Positions 24,739 to 34,733 are shown, counted from the stretch's first letter. The stretch: 45,399 nucleotides of DNA from Ignavibacteria bacterium (GCA_009773205.1 WPAE01000031.1:1-45399); one strand, 5' to 3'. Translations and numbers: made by a program. Notes: a model not told the origin generated them from the sequence alone.

Positions 24739-27700
24739 CTATGAAAAAATCCTTTGAAGAACTTCAATAATTTTATCGCGAAGCAAAGGTTTGGAAATAA
24801 ACTCTGTAAAACCAGCAGCAATAAAACTATCTCTTGCATCAGGCTGAACATAAGCAGTTGAAGCAATCACTGGTATATCTTTGTAACCAGGCATACGTTG
24901 AATAATGCGGAGAGCATCAAGTCCATTGTATTCACCCTGCAGATTAATATCCATTACAATAAAATCGAATTTTTTAGTTTTAAGAAGCGGTAAAGCGGAT
25001 TCGAAGCTAACAGCAAACTCTAAAGATTTAAGGTCCTTCATCTGCACTTTGAACAACATCTGAGAATCAAGCTGGTCTTCGAGATACAAACAACTTAGAG
25101 TAGAAAGCTCTAATGATTTCGCACTATCAACAGCAGGTTTAAACAGTGGAGTTTCTGTTTTAATAGCAGGTATAATTTCAAACTTTTTGCTTTGCTTGTT
25201 TAAAGTATTTTCTTTTTTCTCTATAGATTCAATTTCAGCGTTAAGAGATTCACCAATAACGAACTTTAGAGGGAACAACAAAGCAAATTCTGAATACTCT
25301 CCACCTTTAGTAATTATTTCTTTCTTTACCGAAAGGAGATCAATCAATTTTTTAGCGAGTTTAATTGAGAACCTAGAGAACCCGTAATTTCTGCGAATCA
25401 CATTATCGTCATCCGAGAAAACTTCGTTGAATGTTTTTATTAAATATTGAGAAATACCGCCTGTCAAATCTTTGACTCCGACAGCACAATAGTTTTCTTG
25501 ATATACAGATGCAGATAAATAAACCGACTTTTCTTTTGTTATTTGTATAGCAAACTTTATGAACAAACTGAGTAAATAAATGAATTTTTGTTTATCGGTT
25601 TCAATTGTAAGAGATGAGGATATTTTACCATAATTTAATTCTATCTTCTTGCTTTCTGCTGTCTTTTTAGTCTGTTCTTTTAATTCATTCAATAAATCTA
25701 CAAACGTTATTATTTCAGGGCGAAACTTTATAACTTTTTGTTCTAATGTAGAGTACTCAACTGCGTTATCCATTATTTGAAGAAGAAGTTTTTGGTTTTC
25801 TTTAATTATATCAATTGCTTCTTTTTGTTCTTCGTTCGGAGATTCGATGCTATCGCCTAATTCTTGAGTAAACCCTAGAATCACATTTATAGGCGTAAGA
25901 ATTTCGTGAAACATATTTGATAGGAATGAGGCATCAATTTTATCTGAAGTATCTTCTTGCGTGTGCTGTAAATCTTTTACGGCAGCGGGCTCTTCTAATA
26001 ATCTAACGATAATGCTAAAAGAATCAACTTCGCCTGTATAGCTTTTAATTGGAGTTGCAATTAAAGCAGCTTTCTGAAAAGAACCCGAAGGTTTTTTAAA
26101 GTCAACTTCAGAACTAACCGTTTTCAAAATTCCGGAGTGGAAAATATTCTTGTTAATTGCTGCTCTATCATCATCGCTTAAAAGAGAAATTATTGGTCGC
26201 CCTTCCAATTCCCTTTTTGGATAGCCAAGTTTTTTAATTGCAACTTCGTTCACATCTTTAACAAAACCATCTTTATCTGTAATAATCAAAAGCTCGGAAG
26301 TATTCTCATAGAGTGATTCAAGGAACTGCCGTTTTTTCTTTTCCTCAATATTCTCACTCACATTTCTAACAAGGTTCAAATGTGCCTGGTGTTCTTTAAA
26401 TTCGATAGAAGTACGTCTTAATTCTACGTAAACAGAAGTACCATCACTTTTCTTGTGCCTCCACGGTCCGGTAAAAGATCCGGAAGGTGCTTTCGTATCG
26501 GAAGTTTCAATAAGCGTTTGAATATCTTCCGGCGCGTACAAATCTGTTAAATCCATGTTAAGAAAATCTGTGCGTTTGTATCCATAAAGTTTTAACGCAT
26601 GGTTATTCACTTCCAAGAAACGAAGATTTTCGATATCGTAAATAAACATTGCTTCCGGAGAATGCTCTATTAAAGCATCGTACATATTGGCTTTGACTTC
26701 TAACTGCGAATCTTTTTCTAAAACCGGGACCAACACTACCTGTATTAAATCCTCCAACTTGTGCACAATTCTTATCAGCTTAACTACGCATTTTAGGTTT
26801 CCTCTTTCAGCAAATAAATAATTAAATGTAGTTTCGCCGGTTATGCTCCTATCCTTTCTCATTACCTCTACTTGATCGAGAAAGTTTTTTTCAAAAATTT
26901 TAATAGCATCTTTACCTACTAAATTTATTTGTTCGCCTAGAGACAAAAGCTTAAGTAATTCTACCGAATGAGAAACGATCTTGTTTTCATTATTTAACAA
27001 AAAAATTGGAAGAGGCAGAGTTGAATAATTTGGATTAGTTGTTACTTCACGAGTAATTGTTTTATGTACTTGTTCCTTCTTAGAAAAGCCAATTATTGCA
27101 ACGACGTTATTATCAAGATCAGAAAGCGGTAATTCGATAAGTGATAAACCAACAAAGCTGCTGCCAATTCCAGCTCCGGAAATATTTTCGATAGTGATTG
27201 GGTTTGTTGTACTCTTTACGTAAGAATCCAGTGTTGCATAGATGTCTGTAAGATATTTTGGCAAAACATCAGCTTCATTCTTGTTTTCCAACTGAATTGT
27301 TTTATATCCTAAAGCTGCAGCATATTTATCATTTATTAATAAGAGCTTTCCTTCTACATCTTTTAACCAAAAATATTCTTCTATGTCATTTATCTCTTTC
27401 TGAATCTTTGCTTTTTCGATAAAAGAAAAAGGGAATGACAATTTTATCCGTTCGATTATGCTGGGAATTTTAGAATCGGGTGACAGCATATCTAAATCTA
27501 TTGAAGCTACTTTGAATTTTTTTGTTTCAGTCTTTGTTTGTGTACTCTTATCTTCATCAAAAATTATATTAAAGTAAAGATTATTTTCGCTTTTTAGCGG
27601 AGTAATAATTACTTCGAACGAAATAGTTCTATCTTTAGTTACAAGATCAAATTTATCTGTAACAGTTAAATCATTTCTGCGTGCTTCGGTGAATAATTTT

Positions 27701-27879
27701 GAAAGAGTTTTTGTTTCTTCGGTGTTAAATTGTTCGAGAAAATTTGAATGCGGAGTTAAAGATGGCACAAGACTTCTTAGAGCAGCGCTTAAAGCAATAA
27801 CGCGCCCAGTTTTATCAACAATCATAGACCGAATGGATTCTGGACTGATTGTCTCTATCGTTGCAAAATCGTCTATCAT
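24739..27879 (-). CDS. Multi-PAS hybrid sensor kinase, degenerate ATPase domain, C-terminal receiver
   Basis: A 1046-aa cytoplasmic protein from ATG 27879 (a TTG at 27909 would add ten residues). About five PAS domains are visible, for example DVEGKLLLINDKYAAALGY, AMFIYDIENLRFLEVNNHAL and LLIITDKDGFVKDVNEVAIK. A HisKA-like helix keeps the phospho-acceptor His (NMFHEILTPINVILGF). The following ATPase domain lacks the N-box Asn (FIYLLSLFIKFAIQI) and glycine-rich G2 box (NYGFSRFSIKLAKKL), so ATP binding is doubtful. The C-terminal receiver is intact: acidic LYLEDQLDS, phospho-acceptor in FIVMDINLQGEYNG, and Lys in EFISKPLL. No membrane segment is seen. It may be a signal-integrating pseudokinase that is phosphorylated by another kinase. 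It starts 16 nt after the Fn3 lipoprotein gene at the end of the exopolysaccharide block. Confidence 0.85.
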   Translation of the reverse strand: MIDDFATIETISPESIRSMIVDKTGRVIALSAALRSLVPSLTPHSNFLEQFNTEETKTLSKLFTEARRNDLTVTDKFDLVTKDRTISFEVIITPLKSENNLYFNIIFDEDKSTQTKTETKKFKVASIDLDMLSPDSKIPSIIERIKLSFPFSFIEKAKIQKEINDIEEYFWLKDVEGKLLLINDKYAAALGYKTIQLENKNEADVLPKYLTDIYATLDSYVKSTTNPITIENISGAGIGSSFVGLSLIELPLSDLDNNVVAIIGFSKKEQVHKTITREVTTNPNYSTLPLPIFLLNNENKIVSHSVELLKLLSLGEQINLVGKDAIKIFEKNFLDQVEVMRKDRSITGETTFNYLFAERGNLKCVVKLIRIVHKLEDLIQVVLVPVLEKDSQLEVKANMYDALIEHSPEAMFIYDIENLRFLEVNNHALKLYGYKRTDFLNMDLTDLYAPEDIQTLIETSDTKAPSGSFTGPWRHKKSDGTSVYVELRRTSIEFKEHQAHLNLVRNVSENIEEKKKRQFLESLYENTSELLIITDKDGFVKDVNEVAIKKLGYPKRELEGRPIISLLSDDDRAAINKNIFHSGILKTVSSEVDFKKPSGSFQKAALIATPIKSYTGEVDSFSIIVRLLEEPAAVKDLQHTQEDTSDKIDASFLSNMFHEILTPINVILGFTQELGDSIESPNEEQKEAIDIIKENQKLLLQIMDNAVEYSTLEQKVIKFRPEIITFVDLLNELKEQTKKTAESKKIELNYGKISSSLTIETDKQKFIYLLSLFIKFAIQITKEKSVYLSASVYQENYCAVGVKDLTGGISQYLIKTFNEVFSDDDNVIRRNYGFSRFSIKLAKKLIDLLSVKKEIITKGGEYSEFALLFPLKFVIGESLNAEIESIEKKENTLNKQSKKFEIIPAIKTETPLFKPAVDSAKSLELSTLSCLYLEDQLDSQMLFKVQMKDLKSLEFAVSFESALPLLKTKKFDFIVMDINLQGEYNGLDALRIIQRMPGYKDIPVIASTAYVQPDARDSFIAAGFTEFISKPLLRDKIIEVLQRIFS

Positions 27880-27895
27880 GTTGTTCTCATATTGT

Positions 27896-29182
27896 TTAGA
27901 ACGGCCCAATTACATTAGAGTAAGCCGAATAGGTTTTTGACGAAGAAGAAATTATTAACCTAACTCTGTACCTATTAATTGTCCGCGAATCAGCTTTTGT
28001 ATGTGTATAAACATTTGAAGTAGTAGATAAATTACTTGGTACGGTATCAATATTTGTAAAATTTAGACCGTCAGTACTCCATTCTACTTCAACATCGTAA
28101 TTGCTAGCAATGTTAGAAACTTCCCATTTAAAGAGAATATTGTTCAAACCACTCCTTCCTACAATAGCAAGTTTAGGCGCTGCAATATCTGTATAAGCTG
28201 TTGAAGCGCTTGCAATATTAGAATAAGGGCTTTTGTAGTTTGAAGTGAAAAAACGAATTCTGTAAGTGTAAGTTCCGTTTGCAGCAATATTATCAGAATC
28301 TTCGTACATAGTTGAATTAGGTGGAAGTACTTTTATTTGTTTAAAAGTTGTTGTAGCTGCATCCAACTTTTCGAGAATAAAACCGGATTCGTTTGGAACA
28401 AAATCTGTCCAAATTAACCGAATTAAACTGCTGCCAATTCCTTCAGCGCGTAGATTCCACGGACCGCCAGTTGAAGATTGCGGCGATGCTTCTTGGCTGA
28501 AATCAGAATATCCTGAGCCGTTGAATGCCCTAACTTTATAGTAGTATGCAGAAAATGAGGAAAGTCCAATATCTGTAGTACTTATTGTATTTTCTGTAAG
28601 AGATTTAATTCTTCTGTACTCAATTACACCGGTTGAGCCAATATCTTTTCGCCAAACTTCAAAACCTTTTTCGTTGCTGGAATTATCATCCCATATCAAA
28701 GTTACAGTAGAAGCAGAAGTAAAGCTTGCAAGTAAGTTAGATGGCGCGGTTGGCGGTTTATCTTTAATATAAACATTCTGTTGAACCTTGCTTACTTTTA
28801 ATTTTCCCTGCTTGTTATAAACAATCAAGTGGTAATTTATAGTTTTCCCTATCATTGTAGAATCAACAGTAATGTAGATAGCCGGATTAGTTCCGTCTGT
28901 ATTAACCGTAAACTTTTGTAAATAAATACCGTTGACGAACAATTCAAAGTGAGATAACCCTTGGCCGCCGGAGCCATCTAAAGCAGTGTAAAAGATGTTA
29001 TTTCTGCCAACAATAATTGTATCGTTAGTTTTGGGATATGCAATTTCAATAGAAGGAGTTGCGCTGGATGAAGATGTAGTATCTGAAAGAGATTCTACAC
29101 AAGAAGAAAAAAAAGCTCCTACTAAGAACAGGAATAAAACTCTAACAATTCCGGAGTGTGTAATTTTTGTTTTCACTTTCAA
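27896..29182 (-). CDS. Fibronectin type III lipoprotein
   Basis: A 428-aa predicted lipoprotein: MKVKTKITHSGIVRVLFLFL followed by VGAFFSSC with the lipobox Cys at residue 28, then a Ser/Thr-rich linker. The first domain (about 45-140) is Ig-like (IEIAYPKTNDTIIVGRNNIF). Three Fn3 domains follow, with typical strands APSNLLASFTSASTVTLIWD, NLRAEGIGSSLIRLIWTDF and APKLAIVGRSGLNNILFKWE. It is probably surface or periplasmic and may bind polysaccharide or scaffold the export complex; no catalytic motif is present. It sits between the deacetylase-like gene (122 nt gap) and the hybrid kinase (16 nt gap). Confidence 0.82.
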   Translation of the reverse strand: MKVKTKITHSGIVRVLFLFLVGAFFSSCVESLSDTTSSSSATPSIEIAYPKTNDTIIVGRNNIFYTALDGSGGQGLSHFELFVNGIYLQKFTVNTDGTNPAIYITVDSTMIGKTINYHLIVYNKQGKLKVSKVQQNVYIKDKPPTAPSNLLASFTSASTVTLIWDDNSSNEKGFEVWRKDIGSTGVIEYRRIKSLTENTISTTDIGLSSFSAYYYKVRAFNGSGYSDFSQEASPQSSTGGPWNLRAEGIGSSLIRLIWTDFVPNESGFILEKLDAATTTFKQIKVLPPNSTMYEDSDNIAANGTYTYRIRFFTSNYKSPYSNIASASTAYTDIAAPKLAIVGRSGLNNILFKWEVSNIASNYDVEVEWSTDGLNFTNIDTVPSNLSTTSNVYTHTKADSRTINRYRVRLIISSSSKTYSAYSNVIGPF

Positions 29183-29304
29183 TTCGTCTTTTTTCTTTAC
29201 AACAAAATAATAAAAACAGCTCGAGTTTACATTACAATAACTAATTTTTGTATGTTTTATAAGGATGTTTTCGGCTGGAAAAGAAATTGATTAACACATA
29301 ATAA

Positions 29305-31206
29305 TTACGCGCCAACATTTTCAAAATCGATAATTAGAGATCTCGTTTCGTGCGGTTCCATTTTATCAAGATAGAAGTAAATTATTTGTCCATCTTCGCT
29401 AAGGCTGTGTTTAGGAATCTTTGTATTAATCATGTCCGAAGAAACATCTACGTTTTTAACACGTTTGTTAAGATTAACCTGAACAACAAGCGCATCTGTT
29501 TTTTCGTTTTTCGGGTTATTTAGCTCAACTGCAATTCTGCGCTTGCTTCTTGGCTCATATCTTACTTCTACACTACCCTTACGATTCCACCAAGTTTGCA
29601 ATTCATTTAGAGAAGTTAGCCATAGTTTTTTACTCTTAGCATACTTAATAACATCTTTAATAACCGAAGCATACTGAGGCTGCAATTGATACTGAGAGTG
29701 AACCTTAAAGACAAACAGTCCACCTTCAAACAAAATTCTATCAACGTCCTCCTCATACGTATATCTTTGGAATTCCGTATTAACTAAACCGTAATTACGC
29801 ACAACTTCATAATCGTCTCTTGCTGTTTTTGTAATTATCATTATTGGTCTATTGTTTCTAAATCTCACTTCGGGCACAGAACGATCGGTAAGAGAATCAG
29901 TAACTAAGAATTCAAAACCGGTAGCGGACATAGCAAGAAGCGTATTATCATCATAATATCCGTTTAGAGGCATTAAAGCAGTAATTTTTTTACCACTTAT
30001 TTTGCTTAGAGAATCCGAAGCAAATTTAAGGCTTGCCGTTTGCACATCTTTAGAGAACAATTTGTTAATAGTGTCTTCGGGCGCTGATATGTAGCCAATA
30101 TCTTGAATAATTCCAATTTCACCATACTTAGCTAAAGATTTTACCAATTTCGGATTTTGCATCGCTAATTTAGGTTCAATAAAATAAGTAAAAGGAGTCT
30201 TTGAAGAGCCAAAAATATTGGCAATGTTCGAGGCATTATGTGGCTGCTCGATCATAGTTGGCAAAATCAGCATAGCGGCTTCGTATTGGTTAGGCCAATC
30301 CTTAACAAAAGCAGTTGGGTGATATACTAACCAATTAACAGAATTATTAAAGAGCCTTTCAAAGTTTATCCAATCTTTCTGCACGCCAATAACAGAATTT
30401 AACTCAAAGCCATACCAAACAAACCTTCCTTTGCCGTAAGTGCCAAAAGCTATACCCGCACTTTTCTGAATGCCTTCTCTAACAAGCCCTGCTTCTTTCC
30501 GGAAATCATACCAAAAACTAACCTGCGTTGTTCTTGGTTCTAATACTTCGGCATAAATCGGTCTATCCCAAGTAGCGATTTTTAAAGTATAACCAGTTGG
30601 AATTTGTGCAGTAAGCGGCAAATTACCACGAAGAGTATGAACTTTATAAGTTTCTTCTGGTTTAATTTCGCGGTTGAAATTCATACCGAAAACTTCTTTG
30701 AAGAAATCCCAACCTCTCCACTTTGCTTCATCGGAATAAGTAGCCGGACCGCCAGTTGAAAAAACACTACCACCATTTTCGATATAGCGCTTGAGATGCA
30801 TAATCTCTTTATCGCTAAGCGATTTCGCACCAGGCAGTACTATCAATTTATATTCGTAATGCTCTCCGCGTTCAATTGTTTGGTCAGAAATAATTTCATA
30901 ATCTAGCTTGGCATTTCTAATTCTTTCTTTCCAGCTGTTAACATTGTCTCTAAGCCAAGTGCTGCCTGGCTCTAACATATTTTCTGTGTACTTAGAATAA
31001 AGAATAGCAGCTTTTTCTTTTTTAACGGAGCTAAAGAAATCCAAATTCTGCTTAGATGGAATTATTTCTTTTATCTCGTAATTACCGTAAATATTTTTTA
31101 TGATTAAAAGAAAAACCAAAGCACCAGTAATTAGCAAAACCAATCCACTAAGGAAAATGATTAGATAATTGACCCTAAGTCCTTTTGCCGCTTCTTTTAC
31201 CGCCAC
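29305..31206 (-). CDS. Membrane-anchored GATase-like/deacetylase-fold protein, catalytically degenerate
   Basis: A 633-aa protein starting at GTG 31206 (GAGG 10 nt upstream), overlapping the preceding gene by 10 nt. One membrane helix (YLIIFLSGLVLLITGALVFL) is followed by a class I amidotransferase-like domain (about 60-280: YKLIVLPGAKSLSDKEIMHL, YIENGGSVFSTGGPATYSDE). Then comes a domain with the layout of NodB polysaccharide deacetylases (about 310-530), and finally a beta domain (EVRYEPRSKRRIAVELNN). The deacetylase motifs are lost: AAMLILPTMIEQ replaces the TFDDG strand, GEIGIIQDIGYI replaces the H-x-x-x-H pair, and MPLNGYYDDN the R-P-P-G motif; only the late His in FVFKVHSQYQ remains. 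It likely binds rather than cuts the polymer made by the adjacent GT2. Confidence 0.75.
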   Translation of the reverse strand: MAVKEAAKGLRVNYLIIFLSGLVLLITGALVFLLIIKNIYGNYEIKEIIPSKQNLDFFSSVKKEKAAILYSKYTENMLEPGSTWLRDNVNSWKERIRNAKLDYEIISDQTIERGEHYEYKLIVLPGAKSLSDKEIMHLKRYIENGGSVFSTGGPATYSDEAKWRGWDFFKEVFGMNFNREIKPEETYKVHTLRGNLPLTAQIPTGYTLKIATWDRPIYAEVLEPRTTQVSFWYDFRKEAGLVREGIQKSAGIAFGTYGKGRFVWYGFELNSVIGVQKDWINFERLFNNSVNWLVYHPTAFVKDWPNQYEAAMLILPTMIEQPHNASNIANIFGSSKTPFTYFIEPKLAMQNPKLVKSLAKYGEIGIIQDIGYISAPEDTINKLFSKDVQTASLKFASDSLSKISGKKITALMPLNGYYDDNTLLAMSATGFEFLVTDSLTDRSVPEVRFRNNRPIMIITKTARDDYEVVRNYGLVNTEFQRYTYEEDVDRILFEGGLFVFKVHSQYQLQPQYASVIKDVIKYAKSKKLWLTSLNELQTWWNRKGSVEVRYEPRSKRRIAVELNNPKNEKTDALVVQVNLNKRVKNVDVSSDMINTKIPKHSLSEDGQIIYFYLDKMEPHETRSLIIDFENVGA

Positions 31207-31697
31207 CGTAAATTATCCTCTTGCTTTCGCTCTTGTTTCGATGGTTCAACATAGCCTTCGTTAGTATAGCGCATAAATTTGCCTTTAGCAGCTTTTCTTT
31301 CCTGTTCATATTGCTTAGGCTGTTCGCCTGTTGCTCTTTGATAGCGAGTTTCGCTATACTGAGAAGGAGCGTTACCAACAAAAGTTGGACGAAGTTCCGG
31401 TCCCCTGTTATAATCTTCTTGAGGAATATATGTTTGCTGTCTCTGCTGCTCGTAAGAATATTCTTGCTGCGGGAGATCAAAAGTTTTTCTATCTGAAGCC
31501 GGAGTAACAATTCTCTGTTCAGAAACAAGCGGTGCAGGCGCTACTAATTCAGCCGGAATTGCCGATGGCTGCGGAGCCGAAGAAGTCATACCTTTTCTTT
31601 CTCTAATCTTATAAAGAATGTAAGCGCCAACCGATAGCATAAAAGTAGAAATGGTTGCTACTAAAATGATTAACGAAAGGATTGGAATAAGTTCCAT
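31197..31697 (-). CDS. Single-TM protein with disordered Gln/Pro-rich tail
   Basis: A 166-aa protein with an N-terminal membrane helix (LIPILSLIILVATISTFMLS) and then a low-complexity, Gln/Pro/Tyr/Arg-rich tail (YSYEQQRQQTYIPQEDYN, RATGEQPKQYEQERKAAK). No family is recognised. It lies 22 nt after the GT2 gene and overlaps the deacetylase-fold gene by 10 nt, so the three are one translational unit. Small membrane subunits beside GT2 synthases (PgaD, BcsF-like) assist the synthase; the same role is inferred here from size, topology and position, without sequence similarity. Confidence 0.7.
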   Translation of the reverse strand: MELIPILSLIILVATISTFMLSVGAYILYKIRERKGMTSSAPQPSAIPAELVAPAPLVSEQRIVTPASDRKTFDLPQQEYSYEQQRQQTYIPQEDYNRGPELRPTFVGNAPSQYSETRYQRATGEQPKQYEQERKAAKGKFMRYTNEGYVEPSKQERKQEDNLRWR

Positions 31698-31719
31698 TTT
31701 AAGCCTCTAACTTTAATTT

Positions 31720-33138
31720 TTATTTAGCGCCTTGCGGCGATACTTTACTTCCACTTTGTGCAAACCCTGTTCTTTCAAGTTTACCCCAAGTCATACTTAC
31801 ACCTAAAAATTCTTCTACAGTAGCCATTGCTTTTGTAACATCAATTAGCAAAATAAAGATCATACGATAAATAATAGCGTAAGGTACTAATCGAAATTCT
31901 TCTTTTTCGGCGGCAACACAGTAAACGGCAGCCATTAAATCTAAAACTGCAATTCCTATCCACCAAAGAAAAATAAAGCTGGACATTCCATAAAAAATGG
32001 CTACAACAATAAAATATAGGTTCACAAAAATATTCATTGCCGGCCATATTAAAGCTTCATAAAACATCTGCCAAAGAATAACACTATTATTAAAATTTAA
32101 TGTTGGATTAATTAAATACTTTTTATGTTTTCTGATAGCTTGTAAAATTCCGCGGGTCCAACGGTATCTTTGCTTTAGTAATTGGTACACAGTAACTGGA
32201 GCTTCTGTAAATGCAATTGCATTCGGCTCATAAATAATCTTCCAGCCTGCGGCAAGAATTTTGAGAGTAACATCTGCATCTTCGGCAAAAGTATCGCTTG
32301 AATAAAAACCAGCATCCTTAAAAGCAGCTTTTCTAAAAATGCCTATTGGTCCGGGAATGATATTAACCATTTGCAAAAACCCCTGAGCACTACGAGCCAT
32401 GTTCAGACCTTCGAGATATTCTAAGGCTTGCAAATCTGTAAGAATTTTTTTTCTATTCTGCACCTTAACATTTCCGGCAACGGCACCAACAGCGGGATCA
32501 ATAAAATGACGAACCGCCATTTTCAAAGTGTTTTCGCTTAACTGAGAGTCACCATCCATACATAAAACAAACTGAGCTTCTGAGTATTGAATTCCGGCAT
32601 TAAGTGCTTTCGCCTTACCACCGTTTGGCTTATTTATTAACGAAACTTTTACTAATCCAGAAACTCCTTTTTGATAACCAACCAAAGTATCGGCTACTGC
32701 GGCAGTATCATCAGATGAACCATCATTTACAATTATTATTTCGTAATTAGAGTAGTTTATTTCTAAAAGAGATTGTATAGATTCTCTTATTACTTTACCT
32801 TCATTGAACACAGGGACTATAATTGAAACAAAAGGATAATAGCCCGACTTTTCTTCGACCGTATATCTGGTTATATAAAAATACGCCATAAATAAAGTGG
32901 CAAAATATCGTATCAAAAGGATGAAGAGAAATATAACTAGCGATACAATTGAAGAATAAACGAAAAGTCCGCTCCAGCTAAGAACCGTAAGTGGCAATGT
33001 TAAAAAAATTGTAATGATTAAGAAAAGGGAAATAACGCCCGAAACGATAATAGTTCTAAGTTTTTCGCTGCCTACATCTCTTTTAGGCGGCTTAAGCTCT
33101 CTATTATCCAACGCTATTTGATATCTCTGTTTGCTCAT
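31720..33138 (-). CDS. GT2 processive glycosyltransferase (PgaC/IcaA-like exopolysaccharide synthase)
   Basis: A 472-aa inner-membrane synthase. Two membrane helices at the N-terminus (about 25-85) precede the GT-A domain (FVSIIVPVFNEGKVIRESIQ; IIIVNDGSSDDTAAVADTL; DxD in VLCMDGDSQLSENTL; catalytic Asp region SDTFAEDADVTLKILAAGW; QxxRW in LLKQRYRWTRGILQAI). Three or four helices follow. All processive GT2 signatures are present, so the enzyme should be active. The absence of a PilZ domain argues against BcsA; similarity in layout is to PgaC/IcaA, but the sugar cannot be read from sequence. It is followed closely by the single-TM protein and the deacetylase-fold protein. The upstream gap 33139-33393 has no gene and could hold a promoter. 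Confidence 0.92.
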   Translation of the reverse strand: MSKQRYQIALDNRELKPPKRDVGSEKLRTIIVSGVISLFLIITIFLTLPLTVLSWSGLFVYSSIVSLVIFLFILLIRYFATLFMAYFYITRYTVEEKSGYYPFVSIIVPVFNEGKVIRESIQSLLEINYSNYEIIIVNDGSSDDTAAVADTLVGYQKGVSGLVKVSLINKPNGGKAKALNAGIQYSEAQFVLCMDGDSQLSENTLKMAVRHFIDPAVGAVAGNVKVQNRKKILTDLQALEYLEGLNMARSAQGFLQMVNIIPGPIGIFRKAAFKDAGFYSSDTFAEDADVTLKILAAGWKIIYEPNAIAFTEAPVTVYQLLKQRYRWTRGILQAIRKHKKYLINPTLNFNNSVILWQMFYEALIWPAMNIFVNLYFIVVAIFYGMSSFIFLWWIGIAVLDLMAAVYCVAAEKEEFRLVPYAIIYRMIFILLIDVTKAMATVEEFLGVSMTWGKLERTGFAQSGSKVSPQGAK

Positions 33139-33393
33139 GATTTTATTTATAACTTACAACACTAAGAGGCAAAATGAATGCCATTTTAAAATCATTAATT
33201 ATTCACATTTTTCTACTTTATTCACTTTAATAAATGTCCCATCAGTAAACACTACTTGATGAATGCATCATTAAGAAACAATTTCGCAATTAATATAAGC
33301 GAAATATTAAATTATTGCAAGAAAATAGGTTAAGAAACAAATCTAAAGCATAAGTACAAGCAAAAGCCGTAAATCCTTTTTATTTATCAGTTC

Positions 33394-34674
33394 CTATTTT
33401 CTATATTTTGAGTAGGTATCCATTATTGCATCGTACAAAAATCCAGCTACTTTTGAGCCGCCAAGCTGCGTAAAGTGGGCATAATCTTTTAAAGCTAATG
33501 GTGGGGATGCATTTACCCAATCATTCATCGAATTTTTACCGCCCATCATTTCCGAAAGATTCCAAAATGTTATGCCTGTTTTATCTGCAATTTTTTTCTG
33601 TGCTCCGATGAGCATTAGAACATCCGGATTAGTTACAAACCGAGAGCCTACTTTTTGAGTGCGGTCTGACGAACTAATTAGCAAGAAACTTGTATTTGGA
33701 AAGGCTTTTTGGTACTTCTTTATAACATTAACCATTTTGTGTTCGTAAACGGTAAAAATTCCTTTGTTAGGGGAAGATACGTTAGCACCGTAAGAAAGTA
33801 TAATTAGATCATAATGTAATTTCTTGTTAAACTGTTCTAATAACGCTTCTGGAATATCAGCTAACGATGCCCCCGAATTGCCGCGCATCGGGAAATTATC
33901 TATATAGACCCCATTGCCAGATGTTTCCAGACTAACGCCGTAAAAAGAAGGACTTGCACCTGACAAAAACTGCATATAGAACTTTTTAGAATTTCCTTTA
34001 GTCTTTATTACTAATTCATTCAAGCTGCTTCCTGGTTCAAGCACTAGCTTAATCTTTTCACCATCATCAATCGAGTAATGAATAGTAGAATTTTGATCGG
34101 CATTAGAATAGTAAATCTTTACAATATTGAATTGAGAGGAAGATTTATAGATCGAATTTGTTTCATACTTTACCCAGCTGCCTGCTTTTGGTATTGCCAA
34201 AGCGCCGGAGATACCAAGCGGCAATTGGTTCGGATTTCTGGTGAGAAATGAGTAATAAGTCCAATCACTAGAATATGTGTGAATTGTAGTAACTCTCATT
34301 CTGTTATCATCTGAAACAATATTAAGCATGCCAGCGCCCTGCCCGCCAAATTTTTGCTGAAATTTTTCTCTTAGATAATCTGTAATAATATCACCGAGAA
34401 TTAATGAATCGCCATAATGAGCAATTCTAACTGAATGAGTTCGAGCATTATTTAATGCTTCAAAAAAATAATTCATCTGAGAAATAGTTCCGGAAAGCTG
34501 AGTAAACTTTCCAATAGCTTGAAAAACCGGTAAAGTTAAGTTATCCGCGTAGGCTATTTCGAGACTGAGACTGGCATTAAACTCTTGCGATGTCTTCATT
34601 TCGAGGTTTTTTGAAAATGTATCTGCCCAAATAAGAGTAATCAATGCAGTAACAACGGTTGTACTTAACTTCAT
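33394..34674 (-). CDS. Secreted SGNH/GDSL-type hydrolase
   Basis: A 426-aa protein with an N-terminal signal peptide (MKLSTTVVTALITLIWADTF). An SGNH core is visible: block I IAHYGDSLILGDIITDYLRE, an oxyanion Gly in FPMRGNSGASLADI, block III LIILSYGANVSSPNKG, and block V LALKDYAHFTQLGGSKVAGF with the D-x-x-H pair. A beta insertion (about 150-260) separates blocks I and II. Such enzymes add or remove acetyl groups on extracellular polysaccharides. Its location between the TPR/barrel gene (59 nt) and the GT2 gene (255 nt) fits O-acetyl editing of the exported polymer; substrate is inferred. Confidence 0.8.
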   Translation of the reverse strand: MKLSTTVVTALITLIWADTFSKNLEMKTSQEFNASLSLEIAYADNLTLPVFQAIGKFTQLSGTISQMNYFFEALNNARTHSVRIAHYGDSLILGDIITDYLREKFQQKFGGQGAGMLNIVSDDNRMRVTTIHTYSSDWTYYSFLTRNPNQLPLGISGALAIPKAGSWVKYETNSIYKSSSQFNIVKIYYSNADQNSTIHYSIDDGEKIKLVLEPGSSLNELVIKTKGNSKKFYMQFLSGASPSFYGVSLETSGNGVYIDNFPMRGNSGASLADIPEALLEQFNKKLHYDLIILSYGANVSSPNKGIFTVYEHKMVNVIKKYQKAFPNTSFLLISSSDRTQKVGSRFVTNPDVLMLIGAQKKIADKTGITFWNLSEMMGGKNSMNDWVNASPPLALKDYAHFTQLGGSKVAGFLYDAIMDTYSKYRK

Positions 34675-34733
34675 GCTAACCTTTTTTTGGATTGCTTAAC
34701 TAAAAAATAATTTGGGAAAAAGTAAAATGATAA

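Noticed and set aside
31175-31528. 117-aa frame overlapping the single-TM protein
   Set aside because: A shadow frame of the low-complexity tail; the 166-aa frame has the start site, membrane helix and operon spacing.
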